Numbered from the stretch's first letter, positions 6,388 to 14,155 are shown. The stretch: DNA of 14,155 nt from Lishizhenia sp. (GCA_007117055.1 SKHH01000276.1:1-14155); one strand, 5' to 3'. Notes: generated from the sequence alone by a model not told the origin. Numbers and translations are program-made.

Positions 6388-6503
6388 ATGTTTTTGAACT
6401 AACACCACTAAAAGTTAAATGAGTTACCAATAGCTCATAAAAAAGACTTTTAAAAAAGAAAATGATTAGCTTGCGGCTTTTTTAAGGAAACAAATTAAGT
6501 GTA

Positions 6504-6533
6504 TTGAAAATTTAAAAAAATTAATTACCTTTA
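6504..6533 (+). promoter_or_regulatory. Promoter of the TRL-like lipoprotein cluster
   Basis: TTG at 6504-6506 and TACCTTTA at 6526-6533 are 19 nt apart, the expected Bacteroidota spacing, with one mismatch in the final base of TAnnTTTG. Transcription from about 6540 would give an 18-20 nt leader to the ATG at 6559. The following genes are spaced by at most 16 nt, so this likely drives all four. Confidence 0.65.
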
Positions 6534-6558
6534 CTATTAATTATATCGACTAATTGAA

Positions 6559-6828
6559 ATGAAAAGAGTTTTTTTTTACTCCATTGCACTGTTCTTATTA
6601 ACTTGCTTTTTCTATTCATGCACTATTTCACATACTGCTGTAATTTCAAACAATCCAGTGGGTTCAAAAATGATTTCTAGAGATTACACCAATTGGGACT
6701 CCAAACAAGGAGCTACCTATCAACAGTTAATGAGTGGAGCCAAAATAACTAAAATAGGTATCGCCGAATACAAGTCTTTAAATTATTTATTTTTCACACG
6801 CAACACGATTACTATTACTGGAGAATAA
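6559..6828 (+). CDS. TRL-like small lipoprotein, copy 1 (most diverged), 89 aa
   Basis: The signal peptide ends in FFYSC, with the lipidated Cys at residue 21. The mature part keeps the plan shared with the next two genes: a start with SNNPVGSK, a middle stretch containing SGAKITKIGIAEYK, and the C-terminal beta-strand TITITGE. TRL-like proteins are short exported proteins with a Gly-Gly-Ile-x-Lys-Ile type core and an ending in TG[EN]; function is unknown. This copy lacks the glycine-rich strand near residue 45 found in its neighbours and is the least typical. It is first in a four-gene run and the closest to the promoter. The family assignment rests mainly on its two better-preserved neighbours. 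Confidence 0.72.
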   Translation: MKRVFFYSIALFLLTCFFYSCTISHTAVISNNPVGSKMISRDYTNWDSKQGATYQQLMSGAKITKIGIAEYKSLNYLFFTRNTITITGE

Positions 6829-6844
6829 CAATTTACCATCTTCT

Positions 6845-7153
6845 ATGAATAAATCATTTACAATATCATTTTTACTGATTAGCTTAATTTTATTATGCTC
6901 CTCTTGTGTTACCATTTACCCGATTGATGCAACTAACAATGCAATAGGTGAAAAAGTAGGTCGATCTAAAACAACTGTTCTACTAGGTACAGGAAATCGA
7001 ACAAACATATCTACTGGAATTGTCTTCAACCAAAATTTTGGTGTAATTGAAGCTACAAAAAATGGAGACATTGACACCTTAGCTACAGTAGATTTGAAAA
7101 TCTACAATTACATCTTTTTTAAACGACTAGAATTAATTGTTACCGGAAATTAA
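6845..7153 (+). CDS. TRL-like small lipoprotein, copy 2, 102 aa
   Basis: The signal peptide ends in LCSSC (Cys21). The mature protein shows the TRL-like order: TNNAIGEKVGRSKTTVLLG, then NFGVIEATKNGDIDTLATVDLK, and the closing strand YIFFKRLELIVTGN. The core NGDIDTLATVD aligns with GGITKISTVD of copy 3 and with GAKITKIGIAE of copy 1. It starts 16 nt after copy 1 and ends 10 nt before copy 3, so co-transcription is expected. Lipidation places it in the cell envelope, facing the periplasm or the surface. No catalytic residues are apparent. It is slightly longer than its neighbours because of an extra loop (residues about 50-65, GNRTNISTGIVF). Confidence 0.78.
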   Translation: MNKSFTISFLLISLILLCSSCVTIYPIDATNNAIGEKVGRSKTTVLLGTGNRTNISTGIVFNQNFGVIEATKNGDIDTLATVDLKIYNYIFFKRLELIVTGN

Positions 7154-7163
7154 TACGTTCTTT

Positions 7164-7451
7164 ATGAAAAAAAATACATCTACTTTCGTATACATTGTGA
7201 TAGTTTCCCTAGTATTCTTATTGCAATCATGTGCCTTATCTGTTCCAGGAATAGTTAATGATAACAAGTATGAAAAAGTTGGAGAAGCATCATACACAGT
7301 AGTTTTGGGGATTTTCAGGCCTAAACATGTCGATATTTCTATACGAAAAGCCGCTGAAAATGGAGGAATTACGAAAATCTCTACCGTTGATTTTGTAGTC
7401 GAATACAACCCTTTTTCAAGAACATATAAAACAGTTGTGACCGGAGAATAG
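7164..7451 (+). CDS. TRL-like small lipoprotein, copy 3, 95 aa
   Basis: The start at ATG 7164 gives a normal lipoprotein signal (MKKNTSTFVYIVIVSLVFLL, lipobox LLQSC, Cys23). An upstream in-frame TTG at 7137 lies inside copy 2 and would add nine residues ahead of the signal, so it is rejected. The mature part is the most TRL-like of the three: KYEKVGEASYTVVLG, DISIRKAAENGGITKISTVDF, and the closing strand YKTVVTGE. The motif A-A-x-N-G-G-I-x-K-I is the family's best-conserved segment. The next gene begins 3 nt after its stop, which suggests translational coupling. Function is unknown; envelope location is inferred from the lipobox. Confidence 0.8.
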   Translation: MKKNTSTFVYIVIVSLVFLLQSCALSVPGIVNDNKYEKVGEASYTVVLGIFRPKHVDISIRKAAENGGITKISTVDFVVEYNPFSRTYKTVVTGE

Positions 7452-7454
7452 TGT

Positions 7455-7919
7455 ATGTGCTTTCATCGTATTTCACTAATTGTCCTATTACTGCTATACA
7501 ATAGTTTATTATATTGTCAAGAAATCGGCATAAAACACTACAGTAAAAAACATCAGTTAGAGCGCCTCTATCTTCCGGGTGAAGAAATGAAATCAGCCTA
7601 TTTTGATATACTATTCCCTGACTCGGTCTACAGTTTTGGTTCGGTTGAAATCAAAAAAGCTACTTTAGAAACCTCCAAACCATTCTTACTAAAATACACC
7701 ATTCAAAACAATCAAATTCATTCATTAACGCTAACAAGCAATCGAAAAAAGAATATTCCAATTTTAACGTCGGTATTGAACAAGAGCATTCCCAAATTCA
7801 AAAATTTAGTACCTGATAAGCCACACCTTATTGAATTAAACGGAGATACATTCAACCTTATTTACAGCTATAACTCCCGTTCTTTCTATTTGAAAATCGA
7901 GCGACAAAAAAAAGAATAG
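7455..7919 (+). CDS. Exported protein of unknown function, 154 aa
   Basis: An N-terminal signal peptide (ISLIVLLLLYNSLLYCQ) is likely cut after the CQ by signal peptidase I; the residues before the Cys do not make a lipobox. The mature part, about 130 residues, is basic and predicted from its pattern to be mixed beta with a helix near ILTSVLNKSIPKFK. I recognise no domain. It begins 3 nt after the third TRL-like lipoprotein and is the last gene of that cluster, so a shared envelope role is plausible but unproven. After its stop comes the inverted-repeat region that overlaps the tetR promoter, with no separate strong terminator. Confidence 0.75.
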   Translation: MCFHRISLIVLLLLYNSLLYCQEIGIKHYSKKHQLERLYLPGEEMKSAYFDILFPDSVYSFGSVEIKKATLETSKPFLLKYTIQNNQIHSLTLTSNRKKNIPILTSVLNKSIPKFKNLVPDKPHLIELNGDTFNLIYSYNSRSFYLKIERQKKE

Positions 7920-7927
7920 AAAAACCC

Positions 7928-7957
7928 AGGAAACTTTTTTGAACTTTTTTGTTTCCT
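7928..7957. promoter_or_regulatory. Candidate operator: tandem 10-bp repeat inside an inverted repeat
   Basis: AACTTTTTTG occurs twice back to back (7932-7941 and 7942-7951), one helical turn apart. The inverted repeat AGGAAAC (7928-7934) / GTTTCCT (7951-7957) surrounds it. The second copy ends with the TTG that serves as the -33 element of the downstream promoter. TetR-family proteins bind such dyads, so autorepression is the natural inference. The same hairpin may also act as a weak terminator for the upstream cluster. Confidence 0.5.
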
Positions 7958-7980
7958 ATGTGTTTTTATTCCTACTTTTG
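7949..7980 (+). promoter_or_regulatory. Promoter of the efflux operon
   Basis: TTG at 7949-7951 and TACTTTTG at 7973-7980 are separated by 21 nt, a full match to the Bacteroidota consensus. Only 8 nt lie between the -7 element and the ATG at 7989, so the transcript is expected to have almost no leader. Confidence 0.75.
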
Positions 7981-7988
7981 CCCACGAA

Positions 7989-8606
7989 ATGGATGAAAAA
8001 CAAATAGAAATAATTAGTAAAGCATCGGACATCTTTATGAAGTACGGAATTAAATCCGTTACCATGGATGACCTGGCAAGAGAGCTAAGCATCTCTAAAA
8101 AAACTATTTACAAATATTTTGAGGATAAAAAAGAATTAGTTCGATCAATTGTTGCCACCAAAATTGAGCTAGACAAAGCTTCCTGCAATATAATCATTAA
8201 TCAATGTGAAAATGCTATTGATGAGTTAATTCAAATCTCTAAATCCATCAAAGAAAACTTTGGAAATATTCATTCATCCGTATTTTTCGACCTTCAGAAG
8301 TACCATCAAGACGCTTGGAGAATGATGCAGCAACACAAACAAGAATTTGTACATCAACAAATCATGGATAATATGAACCGCGGCATGGGCGAAGGTTTGT
8401 ATCGTTCAAACATTAAAACAGATGTCATTGCTTTTGTATATGTTAATACCATTGATACAATTTTCGAAAAAATCAGCTCATCAAATTTAGACCATGCTGT
8501 CAGTGAAATATTTGTAGAAATTATTCGGTTTTTAATTCGTGGAATCGCGAGTGAAACAGGCCTAGAATATTTAAAATCAAGAATAAAATTAGAAGAAAAT
8601 GAATAA
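7989..8606 (+). CDS. TetR/AcrR-family transcriptional regulator of the efflux operon, 205 aa
   Basis: The N-terminal DNA-binding domain is typical: helix 1 IEIISKASDIFMKYGIKSVTM, then the helix-turn-helix MDDLARELSISKKTIYKYFEDKKEL (residues about 26-50), with the recognition helix KKTIYKYF. The remaining 150 residues are the all-helical ligand-binding and dimerisation part, which is variable as expected. Such regulators usually repress an adjacent efflux operon and are released by a pump substrate. Its stop codon overlaps the start of the outer-membrane channel gene by 8 nt, so the regulator is first in its own operon. A dyad with tandem repeats overlaps its promoter, consistent with autoregulation. 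The ATG at 7989 is the only start that keeps helix 1. Ligand unknown. Confidence 0.92.
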   Translation: MDEKQIEIISKASDIFMKYGIKSVTMDDLARELSISKKTIYKYFEDKKELVRSIVATKIELDKASCNIIINQCENAIDELIQISKSIKENFGNIHSSVFFDLQKYHQDAWRMMQQHKQEFVHQQIMDNMNRGMGEGLYRSNIKTDVIAFVYVNTIDTIFEKISSSNLDHAVSEIFVEIIRFLIRGIASETGLEYLKSRIKLEENE

Positions 8607-9924
8607 AATACTCTTTCTGTCGGTAGTAATTCTTTCAAATTTGCATTTCACAATTGCGCAAGAATTCTCTCTATTCGACGCACAAACTTACGCCCTTGAA
8701 AAAGCAGAAAAAATTAAACGTGCTGAACTCGATTTTGAGGATGCAAAAAAAAAGGTGGTAGAAACTAGAGCAATAGGATTACCACAAATCAATTCAGACT
8801 TCAACTTCCAAAACTTTCTGTCTATTCCAGTTCAAGCAGTTGACGGTAGTTTTATCGGACAACCGGGTGAATTGGTCACATTTAGAGCAGGGACCGATTA
8901 CATGGCTGGTGCAGGAGTTACCGTAAATCAACTGCTCTTTGATGGGTCTTATATCGTAGGACTTCAAGTTTCTAATTTTTACAAAAAGTTTGTTGAAGAC
9001 AACATTGAAAAATCCCAACAAGAGGTGCTTTACGACGTAACTCGAGCGTATGAATTGGCATTAGTGAGTAGAGAAAATAAGATTTTCTTAGACACGCTAG
9101 TTCAAAGTGCACAAGACTTATTAGATCAACAAAAAAACTTTTACGAGCTTGGAATGATTTCAGCAGAAGATGTTGACCAAATCAAATTCGCTTTATTGCA
9201 AGCTAAAACCAATAAATCTGCAGCACACTATTCGTATGAAAACGCCATTGCTTTTTTAAAAATGACGATGTCATACCCTATGGATGAACCAATTATATTA
9301 ACTGAAACACTTGATGGCATAATGAGCGAATTGAAATCTATTGACGCATATGCTGGTTCGATTTATGACAATATAGATTACAAGTTACTTCAAAAACAAA
9401 AAAAACTCAACGAGTATGATTTGAAAAATATGCGTATGGCAAACTTGCCTAAACTCAATGCAACTTTTGGTCATCAGTATAACTATTTTGCGAACGAAGA
9501 GTTTCGTCCTATCAATGCTCCGTGGTTTTATCAAACCTTTGTAGGAGTAAGTCTTAGCGTACCTATTTTTTCCAGTGGAGCAAGATGGGCTCGGGTTCAG
9601 CAAGCAAAAATAGCTGTAAAACAAGATGAATTTACCATACAAGAAATGGAACGAGGTTTGAAGATGCAAGAACAGCAGTACAAAAACGATTTCCTATCGG
9701 CTAGAGAACAACTGGATTTGCAAAAAGAAAATGTAAAATTAGCAACACGCATTTATGAAAACGCACTTGTTAAAGCCGAAATTGGAAAAGAAAATAGTTT
9801 AGAGGTAACACAAAAATACCAACAGCTTGTTACTGCACAAACACAATACGTAAACGCGATGATTGATGTATTTACTGCAAAGCTGAATATCGACCAATTG
9901 TATAATAAATTGAACAGAGATTAA
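8599..9924 (+). CDS. TolC-family outer-membrane efflux channel, 441 aa
   Basis: The signal peptide (about residues 1-20, ending TIAQ) exports the protein. Two outer-membrane-efflux (OEP) repeats follow. The first has the helical hairpin around LVQSAQDLLDQQKNFYELGMISAEDVDQI; the second has the equivalent YENALVKAEIGKENSLEVTQKYQQL. Between and before them lie the beta segments FLSIPVQAV and FVGVSLSVPIFS expected for the barrel strands. TolC proteins trimerise to form the outer-membrane exit duct of a tripartite pump. The ATG overlaps the end of the regulator gene, and the adaptor starts 1 nt after the stop; both point to coupled translation. The length agrees with the family. Confidence 0.94.
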   Translation: MNKILFLSVVILSNLHFTIAQEFSLFDAQTYALEKAEKIKRAELDFEDAKKKVVETRAIGLPQINSDFNFQNFLSIPVQAVDGSFIGQPGELVTFRAGTDYMAGAGVTVNQLLFDGSYIVGLQVSNFYKKFVEDNIEKSQQEVLYDVTRAYELALVSRENKIFLDTLVQSAQDLLDQQKNFYELGMISAEDVDQIKFALLQAKTNKSAAHYSYENAIAFLKMTMSYPMDEPIILTETLDGIMSELKSIDAYAGSIYDNIDYKLLQKQKKLNEYDLKNMRMANLPKLNATFGHQYNYFANEEFRPINAPWFYQTFVGVSLSVPIFSSGARWARVQQAKIAVKQDEFTIQEMERGLKMQEQQYKNDFLSAREQLDLQKENVKLATRIYENALVKAEIGKENSLEVTQKYQQLVTAQTQYVNAMIDVFTAKLNIDQLYNKLNRD

Positions 9925-9925
9925 C

Positions 9926-11047
9926 ATGAAAAAAAGGAATAGTATTATAATTGGAATTATTGGAATGATTTCAATTGTCAGTTGCCAACCGCAAAGTGAG
10001 TTAGATGAATTAATAGCTCAAAAATCGAAGCTTAAATCTGAACTTACGAATATTGAAGAAAAAATCCGCGCAAAAGACACTACCCAAGTAGAGTTTCTAC
10101 CACTCGTTGTTGTCGATGAGATAACCAATGACAGGTTTGAACATCGCGTAAATGTACAAGGAGAAGTCCGAACAGATGAAGAGATTATGATTAATGCTGA
10201 AGCAAACGGTATCGTCGTAGCATTAAACGTGCGGGAAGGAGATTATGTAAAAAAAGGTCAAGCACTTGCTGAAATCGATAGTCAGGTGTTGGCTGGTAAT
10301 GTGGGTGAACTAGAAACTTCTATCGAGTTTGCAGAATATACATATCAAAAACAACAAGAGCTTTTTGACCGAGGTGTTGGGACAGAATTTGAGCTAAAAC
10401 AATCTAAAAACCAGCTCAATAGCCTCAAATCACAATTAAATACGTTAAAAACACAAAAAAGCAAATACACCGTAACCGCTCCTTTCAATGGGTACATCGA
10501 TGAAATAATGGTGCGGAGAGGTGAAATGGCAGGAGCTCAAATGCCGCTATTGCGTTTAGTGAACAATACGAATATGCGTATTTCAGCTGATATATCTGAA
10601 TTTTATTATACAAAAATTAATGTAGGAACTCCAATACGTGTTTTTATTCCAACCATTGATGCTCATTTCAATTTAGCCGTTACTTCTGTTGGTACATTTA
10701 TCCACCCTACAAATAGAACCTTTCGTATTCAAGCAGACATTGATGAGCACGAACGTTTAATTCCTAATATGCTTGCAGAAGTGAATGTAACTGATTTAGT
10801 ACTCGATTCTGTATATATTGTTCCTGCCACAGCCTTGATTAAATCGCAAGAAAACAAAGATTTTATTTTTGTTTTGAATGAGTCTAATGACTATCCAACC
10901 GTAGAATACGTTGAAGTTGAAATATTAAGCAGGTACAAAGGTCTAGCAGCTATTGAACCATTAGACAAAGATATTTCAGCTATTCGAAATGTTGTGGTTC
11001 AAGGGGCTAGAGGAGTAACAAATGGTGATCGGGTAAGAATCCAATAA
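9926..11047 (+). CDS. RND-type periplasmic adaptor (membrane fusion protein), lipidated, 373 aa
   Basis: A lipobox SIVSC places the lipid anchor at Cys20. Just after it comes a short heptad-like helix (about residues 24-50, LDELIAQKSKLKSELTNIEEK). The lipoyl/barrel-sandwich halves are clear: INAEANGIVVALNVREGDYVKKGQALAEID and KYTVTAPFNGYIDEIMVRRGEMAG. They flank an alpha-hairpin (GELETSIEFAEYTYQKQQEL to QLNSLKSQLNTLKTQK). Beta-barrel and membrane-proximal domains follow. The adaptor joins the RND pump to the TolC-like channel in the periplasm. It is the third gene of the operon; the pump starts 7 nt after its stop. The short helix between the lipid anchor and the barrel is probably a spacer. 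Confidence 0.94.
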   Translation: MKKRNSIIIGIIGMISIVSCQPQSELDELIAQKSKLKSELTNIEEKIRAKDTTQVEFLPLVVVDEITNDRFEHRVNVQGEVRTDEEIMINAEANGIVVALNVREGDYVKKGQALAEIDSQVLAGNVGELETSIEFAEYTYQKQQELFDRGVGTEFELKQSKNQLNSLKSQLNTLKTQKSKYTVTAPFNGYIDEIMVRRGEMAGAQMPLLRLVNNTNMRISADISEFYYTKINVGTPIRVFIPTIDAHFNLAVTSVGTFIHPTNRTFRIQADIDEHERLIPNMLAEVNVTDLVLDSVYIVPATALIKSQENKDFIFVLNESNDYPTVEYVEVEILSRYKGLAAIEPLDKDISAIRNVVVQGARGVTNGDRVRIQ

Positions 11048-11054
11048 AGATATA

Positions 11055-14000
11055 ATGGAAAAACAAACAATAAAAATATTCGGATTATCCAATTGGTCGG
11101 TAAAAAACACCAAGACAGTATTTTTGATATTACTGATTCTTTTCTTTGGAGGAGCGATTTCCTATCAAAATATGCCAAAAGAAAACTTTCCTGAATTACA
11201 AATTCCAGAGATTTATATCGGTATTGCAAAACCTGGTTCTGCTCCGACTTATATGTCTGATAAAATTGCAGAAGCAATAGAAAAGGAAGTTTCTACCATT
11301 AAGCTCGTGGATGAAATTAATGCGAATTCTGTGCATGGTTATACAACTATTCGCGTAAAGTTTGATTTCAAAGTAGATGTGAATAATGCACTGACTAAAG
11401 TGAAAGACGCCGTTGATAAAGCAAGATCCAACGCTGATTTCCCAGAAATTCCAGTTGAGCCCACTATCTTTGAGATTAACCCAAGTGATTTGCCCATTAT
11501 GAACATCAACCTTAGTGGTATGAGTCAACGGGTATTAAAAGATGTAGCAGAGGACCTCAAGGACCTCATCGAAGAACTTTCCGAAATCAATGAAGTGAAC
11601 ATTCGAGGTGTTCAAGAGGAAGAAATGAGAATCGATGTTGACAGAATGAAAGCAGAGGCAGTTCGTGTTTCATTATCTGACATTGAGCAAGCCGTTCAAG
11701 CTGAAAACGTGACTATTTCTGGTGGTGAAATCCGGATGGATGGTTTGCGAAAAACGATCATGATTGATGGTGAATTTTCTGATGCAGATGAATTAAAAGA
11801 AATCATCGTTAAGCAAGATGATTACATGCCCGTGCGTTTAAAAGATATAGCGGATGTTTATTTCGGTGATGGCGACACAACTTCATTTGCACGTGAATTT
11901 GGCAAACCTGTGGTGATGATTGATGTCGTGAAACAAGGTGGAGAAAATTTACTTGTTGCTTCTAATAAAATCAATACCATTATTGAAAATGCCCACGCCT
12001 CTAATGTCATTCCAACAGGGGTTAATGTTTCTATCACGAATGATCAATCCACCCAAACACGAGACATGGTTTCCAATTTGGAAAACTCAATCATTTTTGG
12101 AATTTTACTTGTTACAGGAGTTTTATTGTTCTTCCTAGGTGCTAGAAATGCACTTTTTGTGGGTATTGCAATTCCACTCTCCATGCTGATGTCTTTCTTG
12201 ATTTTAGACGCCATGGGGGTTACTCTAAACACTATCGTACTATTTTCATTAGTTCTTGCGCTAGGAATGCTGGTAGACAATGGTATTGTGGTGGTGGAAA
12301 ACATCTATCGCCTCATGGAAGATGAAAAAATGAATTCCTTTGAAGCAGCGGTAAAAGGTGTCTCTGAAGTAGCTTGGCCAATCATTGCTTCCACAGCAAC
12401 CACTTTAGCTGCTTTTGTTCCTCTGGCTTTATGGCCCGGTATTTTTGGTGAATTTATGAAATACCTGCCTATTACCTTAATGATTGTTTTAGGATCTTCA
12501 TTGTTTGTCGCATTGGTTATCAATCCTGTGCTAACTGCATTGTACATGAAAGTTGAGCAAAAAACTCCCCGCAAAGGAAAAGGAACATTATATGCACTTC
12601 TATTTATAGCTGTTGGTATTTCAATCGTTTTTGCTGGCGCCACTGTTTTCGGAAACATAGTTGCGCTTATCGGTATTTTTTCGATTGCAAATATTTGGTT
12701 TTTCTTTCCGGGAACCGATTATTTTCAAAATAGAATCTTACCTGTCTTGGAAAAGTACTACAACCGATTCTTGACATTTGCACTTTCTGGTGCTCGTCCA
12801 GTTTTGTTTATAATTGGAACTTTCCTAGCACTTATTGGCTCTATAGCATTAGTGTCTATTTTTCAACCTAAAGTAGAGTTTTTTCCGAGTAATGAACCTA
12901 AGTTTGTAAACATCTTTGTGAGTCACCCTATTGGGACAGATATAAATGTCACCAATGCCTCTATGTTGGCCGTAGAAGATAAACTGAATGAAATACTAGC
13001 TCCTTACATGAGTGATACTATTGGCAAAAAACCGAAAGAGCGCATCATTCAATCAATTATCACGCAAGTAGGTGAAGGTGCTGGAGGGGAGCAAACCGTT
13101 TCTATGGAATCGACTCCACACAAAGGAAAAATAACCATTGATTTTGCAGAGTTTGAATATAGAGATTCCATTAACGCAACGAGTTATTTACTAAAAAAAC
13201 TGCAACGCGAATTAAAAGGGTTTCTCCCCGCAGATGTCCAGTTATCCATCCAAAAGAACTCAATGGGACCTCCCCAGCAACCGCCTATTAACATTGAAAT
13301 AACTAGTCTAGACAAAGGCGTTTATAAAGACTTGATTTTAGAAGCTACCAACATTAAGAACTACCTTGATCGAAAAAAAGTTGGTGGAGTTGACGAGTTG
13401 AAATTAAATGTAGAAGCTACTCGTCCAGAGATTCCTATTGAAGTAGATAGAGAACAAGTGCGCCGATTAAACGCTTCGACAAGTCAAGTAGGTATGGCTA
13501 TTAGAAAAGCTTTGTTAGGCGAAGATATTTCTACATATACCCTGAATGAAGAAAACTACGACATAGTTGTTCGTTTCAAACAAGAAGATCGTTATGATTT
13601 GAATGCACTGTTAGATCAAAAACTGATGTTTCGAAACAATACAGGACAACTGTTGAGTATTCCAATTCGAAGTGTGGTAAAAACTCCGAAAGAAAATATT
13701 TCTTACACGGGAGTAGATCGAAAAAATCAAACCGCAATGGTGGTTATTAGTTCAGATGTATCGGAGGGTTTTAATGCCAATGAGGTGGTGGATGAACTTA
13801 AAAACGTCATGCGCGATTATGTCGAAGAAGGAAAGTTTCCCTCCTCTATGAATTATAAGTTTACCGGTCAACAAGAAGAACAAGCAACAGAAATGGAATT
13901 CTTAAGTCGAGCCTTATTAATCGCTATTTTTTTAATTCTGTTGATTATTGTTACTCAGTTTAACTCCTACTCTACTCCTTCAATAATTTTATTCGCGGTA

Positions 14001-14155
14001 ATTCTTTCGCTTATCGGAGTATTTTTAGGGTTGGTAGTGAGCGGTCAAACCTTTGTGATTATCATGACCATGATAGGTATTATTTCGTTAGCGGGTGTTG
14101 TCGTCAACAATGCTATTGTACTCATTGATTACACCAATTTAATCCGAAAAGACCG
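11055..14155 (+). CDS. RND-family efflux pump, inner-membrane subunit, 3' end outside window
   Basis: The frame is open from the ATG at 11055 to the right edge (1033 codons visible), so the last two or so helices are missing. The order is that of a proton-driven RND pump: TM1 (TVFLILLILFFGGAIS), a large porter loop (ENFPELQIPEIYIGIAKPG onward), helices TM2-TM6 starting near IIFGILLVTGVLLFFLG, a second porter loop, then TM8-TM10 near the end. TM4 reads GMLVDNGIVVVENIYR: Asp408 matches AcrB Asp407, and Asn409 replaces Asp408. The TM10 motif reads GVVVNNAIVLIDY, with Asn1018 at the position of AcrB Lys940. Between TM6 and TM7, two extra hydrophobic stretches (about residues 512-552) interrupt the usual loop. 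Substrate is unknown; adaptor and channel are encoded just upstream. Confidence 0.95.
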   Translation, partial: MEKQTIKIFGLSNWSVKNTKTVFLILLILFFGGAISYQNMPKENFPELQIPEIYIGIAKPGSAPTYMSDKIAEAIEKEVSTIKLVDEINANSVHGYTTIRVKFDFKVDVNNALTKVKDAVDKARSNADFPEIPVEPTIFEINPSDLPIMNINLSGMSQRVLKDVAEDLKDLIEELSEINEVNIRGVQEEEMRIDVDRMKAEAVRVSLSDIEQAVQAENVTISGGEIRMDGLRKTIMIDGEFSDADELKEIIVKQDDYMPVRLKDIADVYFGDGDTTSFAREFGKPVVMIDVVKQGGENLLVASNKINTIIENAHASNVIPTGVNVSITNDQSTQTRDMVSNLENSIIFGILLVTGVLLFFLGARNALFVGIAIPLSMLMSFLILDAMGVTLNTIVLFSLVLALGMLVDNGIVVVENIYRLMEDEKMNSFEAAVKGVSEVAWPIIASTATTLAAFVPLALWPGIFGEFMKYLPITLMIVLGSSLFVALVINPVLTALYMKVEQKTPRKGKGTLYALLFIAVGISIVFAGATVFGNIVALIGIFSIANIWFFFPGTDYFQNRILPVLEKYYNRFLTFALSGARPVLFIIGTFLALIGSIALVSIFQPKVEFFPSNEPKFVNIFVSHPIGTDINVTNASMLAVEDKLNEILAPYMSDTIGKKPKERIIQSIITQVGEGAGGEQTVSMESTPHKGKITIDFAEFEYRDSINATSYLLKKLQRELKGFLPADVQLSIQKNSMGPPQQPPINIEITSLDKGVYKDLILEATNIKNYLDRKKVGGVDELKLNVEATRPEIPIEVDREQVRRLNASTSQVGMAIRKALLGEDISTYTLNEENYDIVVRFKQEDRYDLNALLDQKLMFRNNTGQLLSIPIRSVVKTPKENISYTGVDRKNQTAMVVISSDVSEGFNANEVVDELKNVMRDYVEEGKFPSSMNYKFTGQQEEQATEMEFLSRALLIAIFLILLIIVTQFNSYSTPSIILFAVILSLIGVFLGLVVSGQTFVIIMTMIGIISLAGVVVNNAIVLIDYTNLIRKD

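Noticed and set aside
6440..6490. Possible terminator around the stretch TTGCGGCTTTTTT
   Set aside because: The T-run is present, but only a 3-bp stem could be drawn before it.
7137..7163. Upstream TTG start for the third TRL-like lipoprotein
   Set aside because: It lies inside the preceding gene and adds residues ahead of a complete lipoprotein signal; the ATG at 7164 fits better.
11196..12658. Several minus-strand reading frames of 86-117 codons
   Set aside because: All are antisense to the continuous RND pump frame and have no protein-like features of their own.

Overview
The window reads as an AT-rich Bacteroidota chromosome, most likely Flavobacteriales. Three things point there: promoters of the TTG-N(18-21)-TAnnTTTG type with hardly any Shine-Dalgarno sequences, many short Cys-lipoproteins, and proteins of Bacteroidota style (TM2, a variant DUF2752, TRL-like lipoproteins, and a TetR-OEP-MFP-RND efflux operon with a lipidated adaptor). 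No tRNA, rRNA, CRISPR array or intact transposase was seen.

Layout. 1-1126: 3' part of a ribonuclease D gene that enters from the left edge. 1331-1963: an unrecognised lipoprotein gene with its own promoter and a good terminator. 2016-2350: no gene. 2405-4145: a TM2-domain membrane protein (minus strand), divergent from a secreted two-part protein of unknown function; then a perfect 32-bp palindrome and a small DUF2752-type membrane protein. 4246-4950: a homologue of the CTP-synthase glutaminase domain that has lost every catalytic residue, convergent (7 bp apart) with rnhA, ribonuclease HI (4958-5434, minus).

5435-6558 is 1.1 kb without an intact gene. It holds a candidate non-autonomous mobile element (16-bp perfect terminal inverted repeats at 5634 and 6061, two GC-richer hairpins in its middle). 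Next to it on the minus strand lies a small two-helix membrane protein gene interrupted by one in-frame TAA (6085-6339).

6559-7919 is a tight four-gene cluster on the plus strand. Three tandem, diverged, TRL-like small lipoproteins are followed 3 nt later by a secreted protein of unknown function; one TTG-N19-TACCTTTA promoter serves the cluster. 7989-14155 is an efflux operon: a TetR-family regulator, a TolC-like outer-membrane channel (overlapping it by 8 nt), a lipidated periplasmic adaptor (1 nt later) and an RND inner-membrane pump (7 nt later) that runs off the right edge. The regulator's promoter carries a tandem 10-bp repeat nested in an inverted repeat, which is a good operator candidate.

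The clearest system in the window is this drug/metabolite efflux operon. The less explained parts are the lipoprotein cluster before it, the catalytically dead amidotransferase, and the palindrome- and hairpin-rich intergenic DNA. All family names come from reading the translations; no database search was run.
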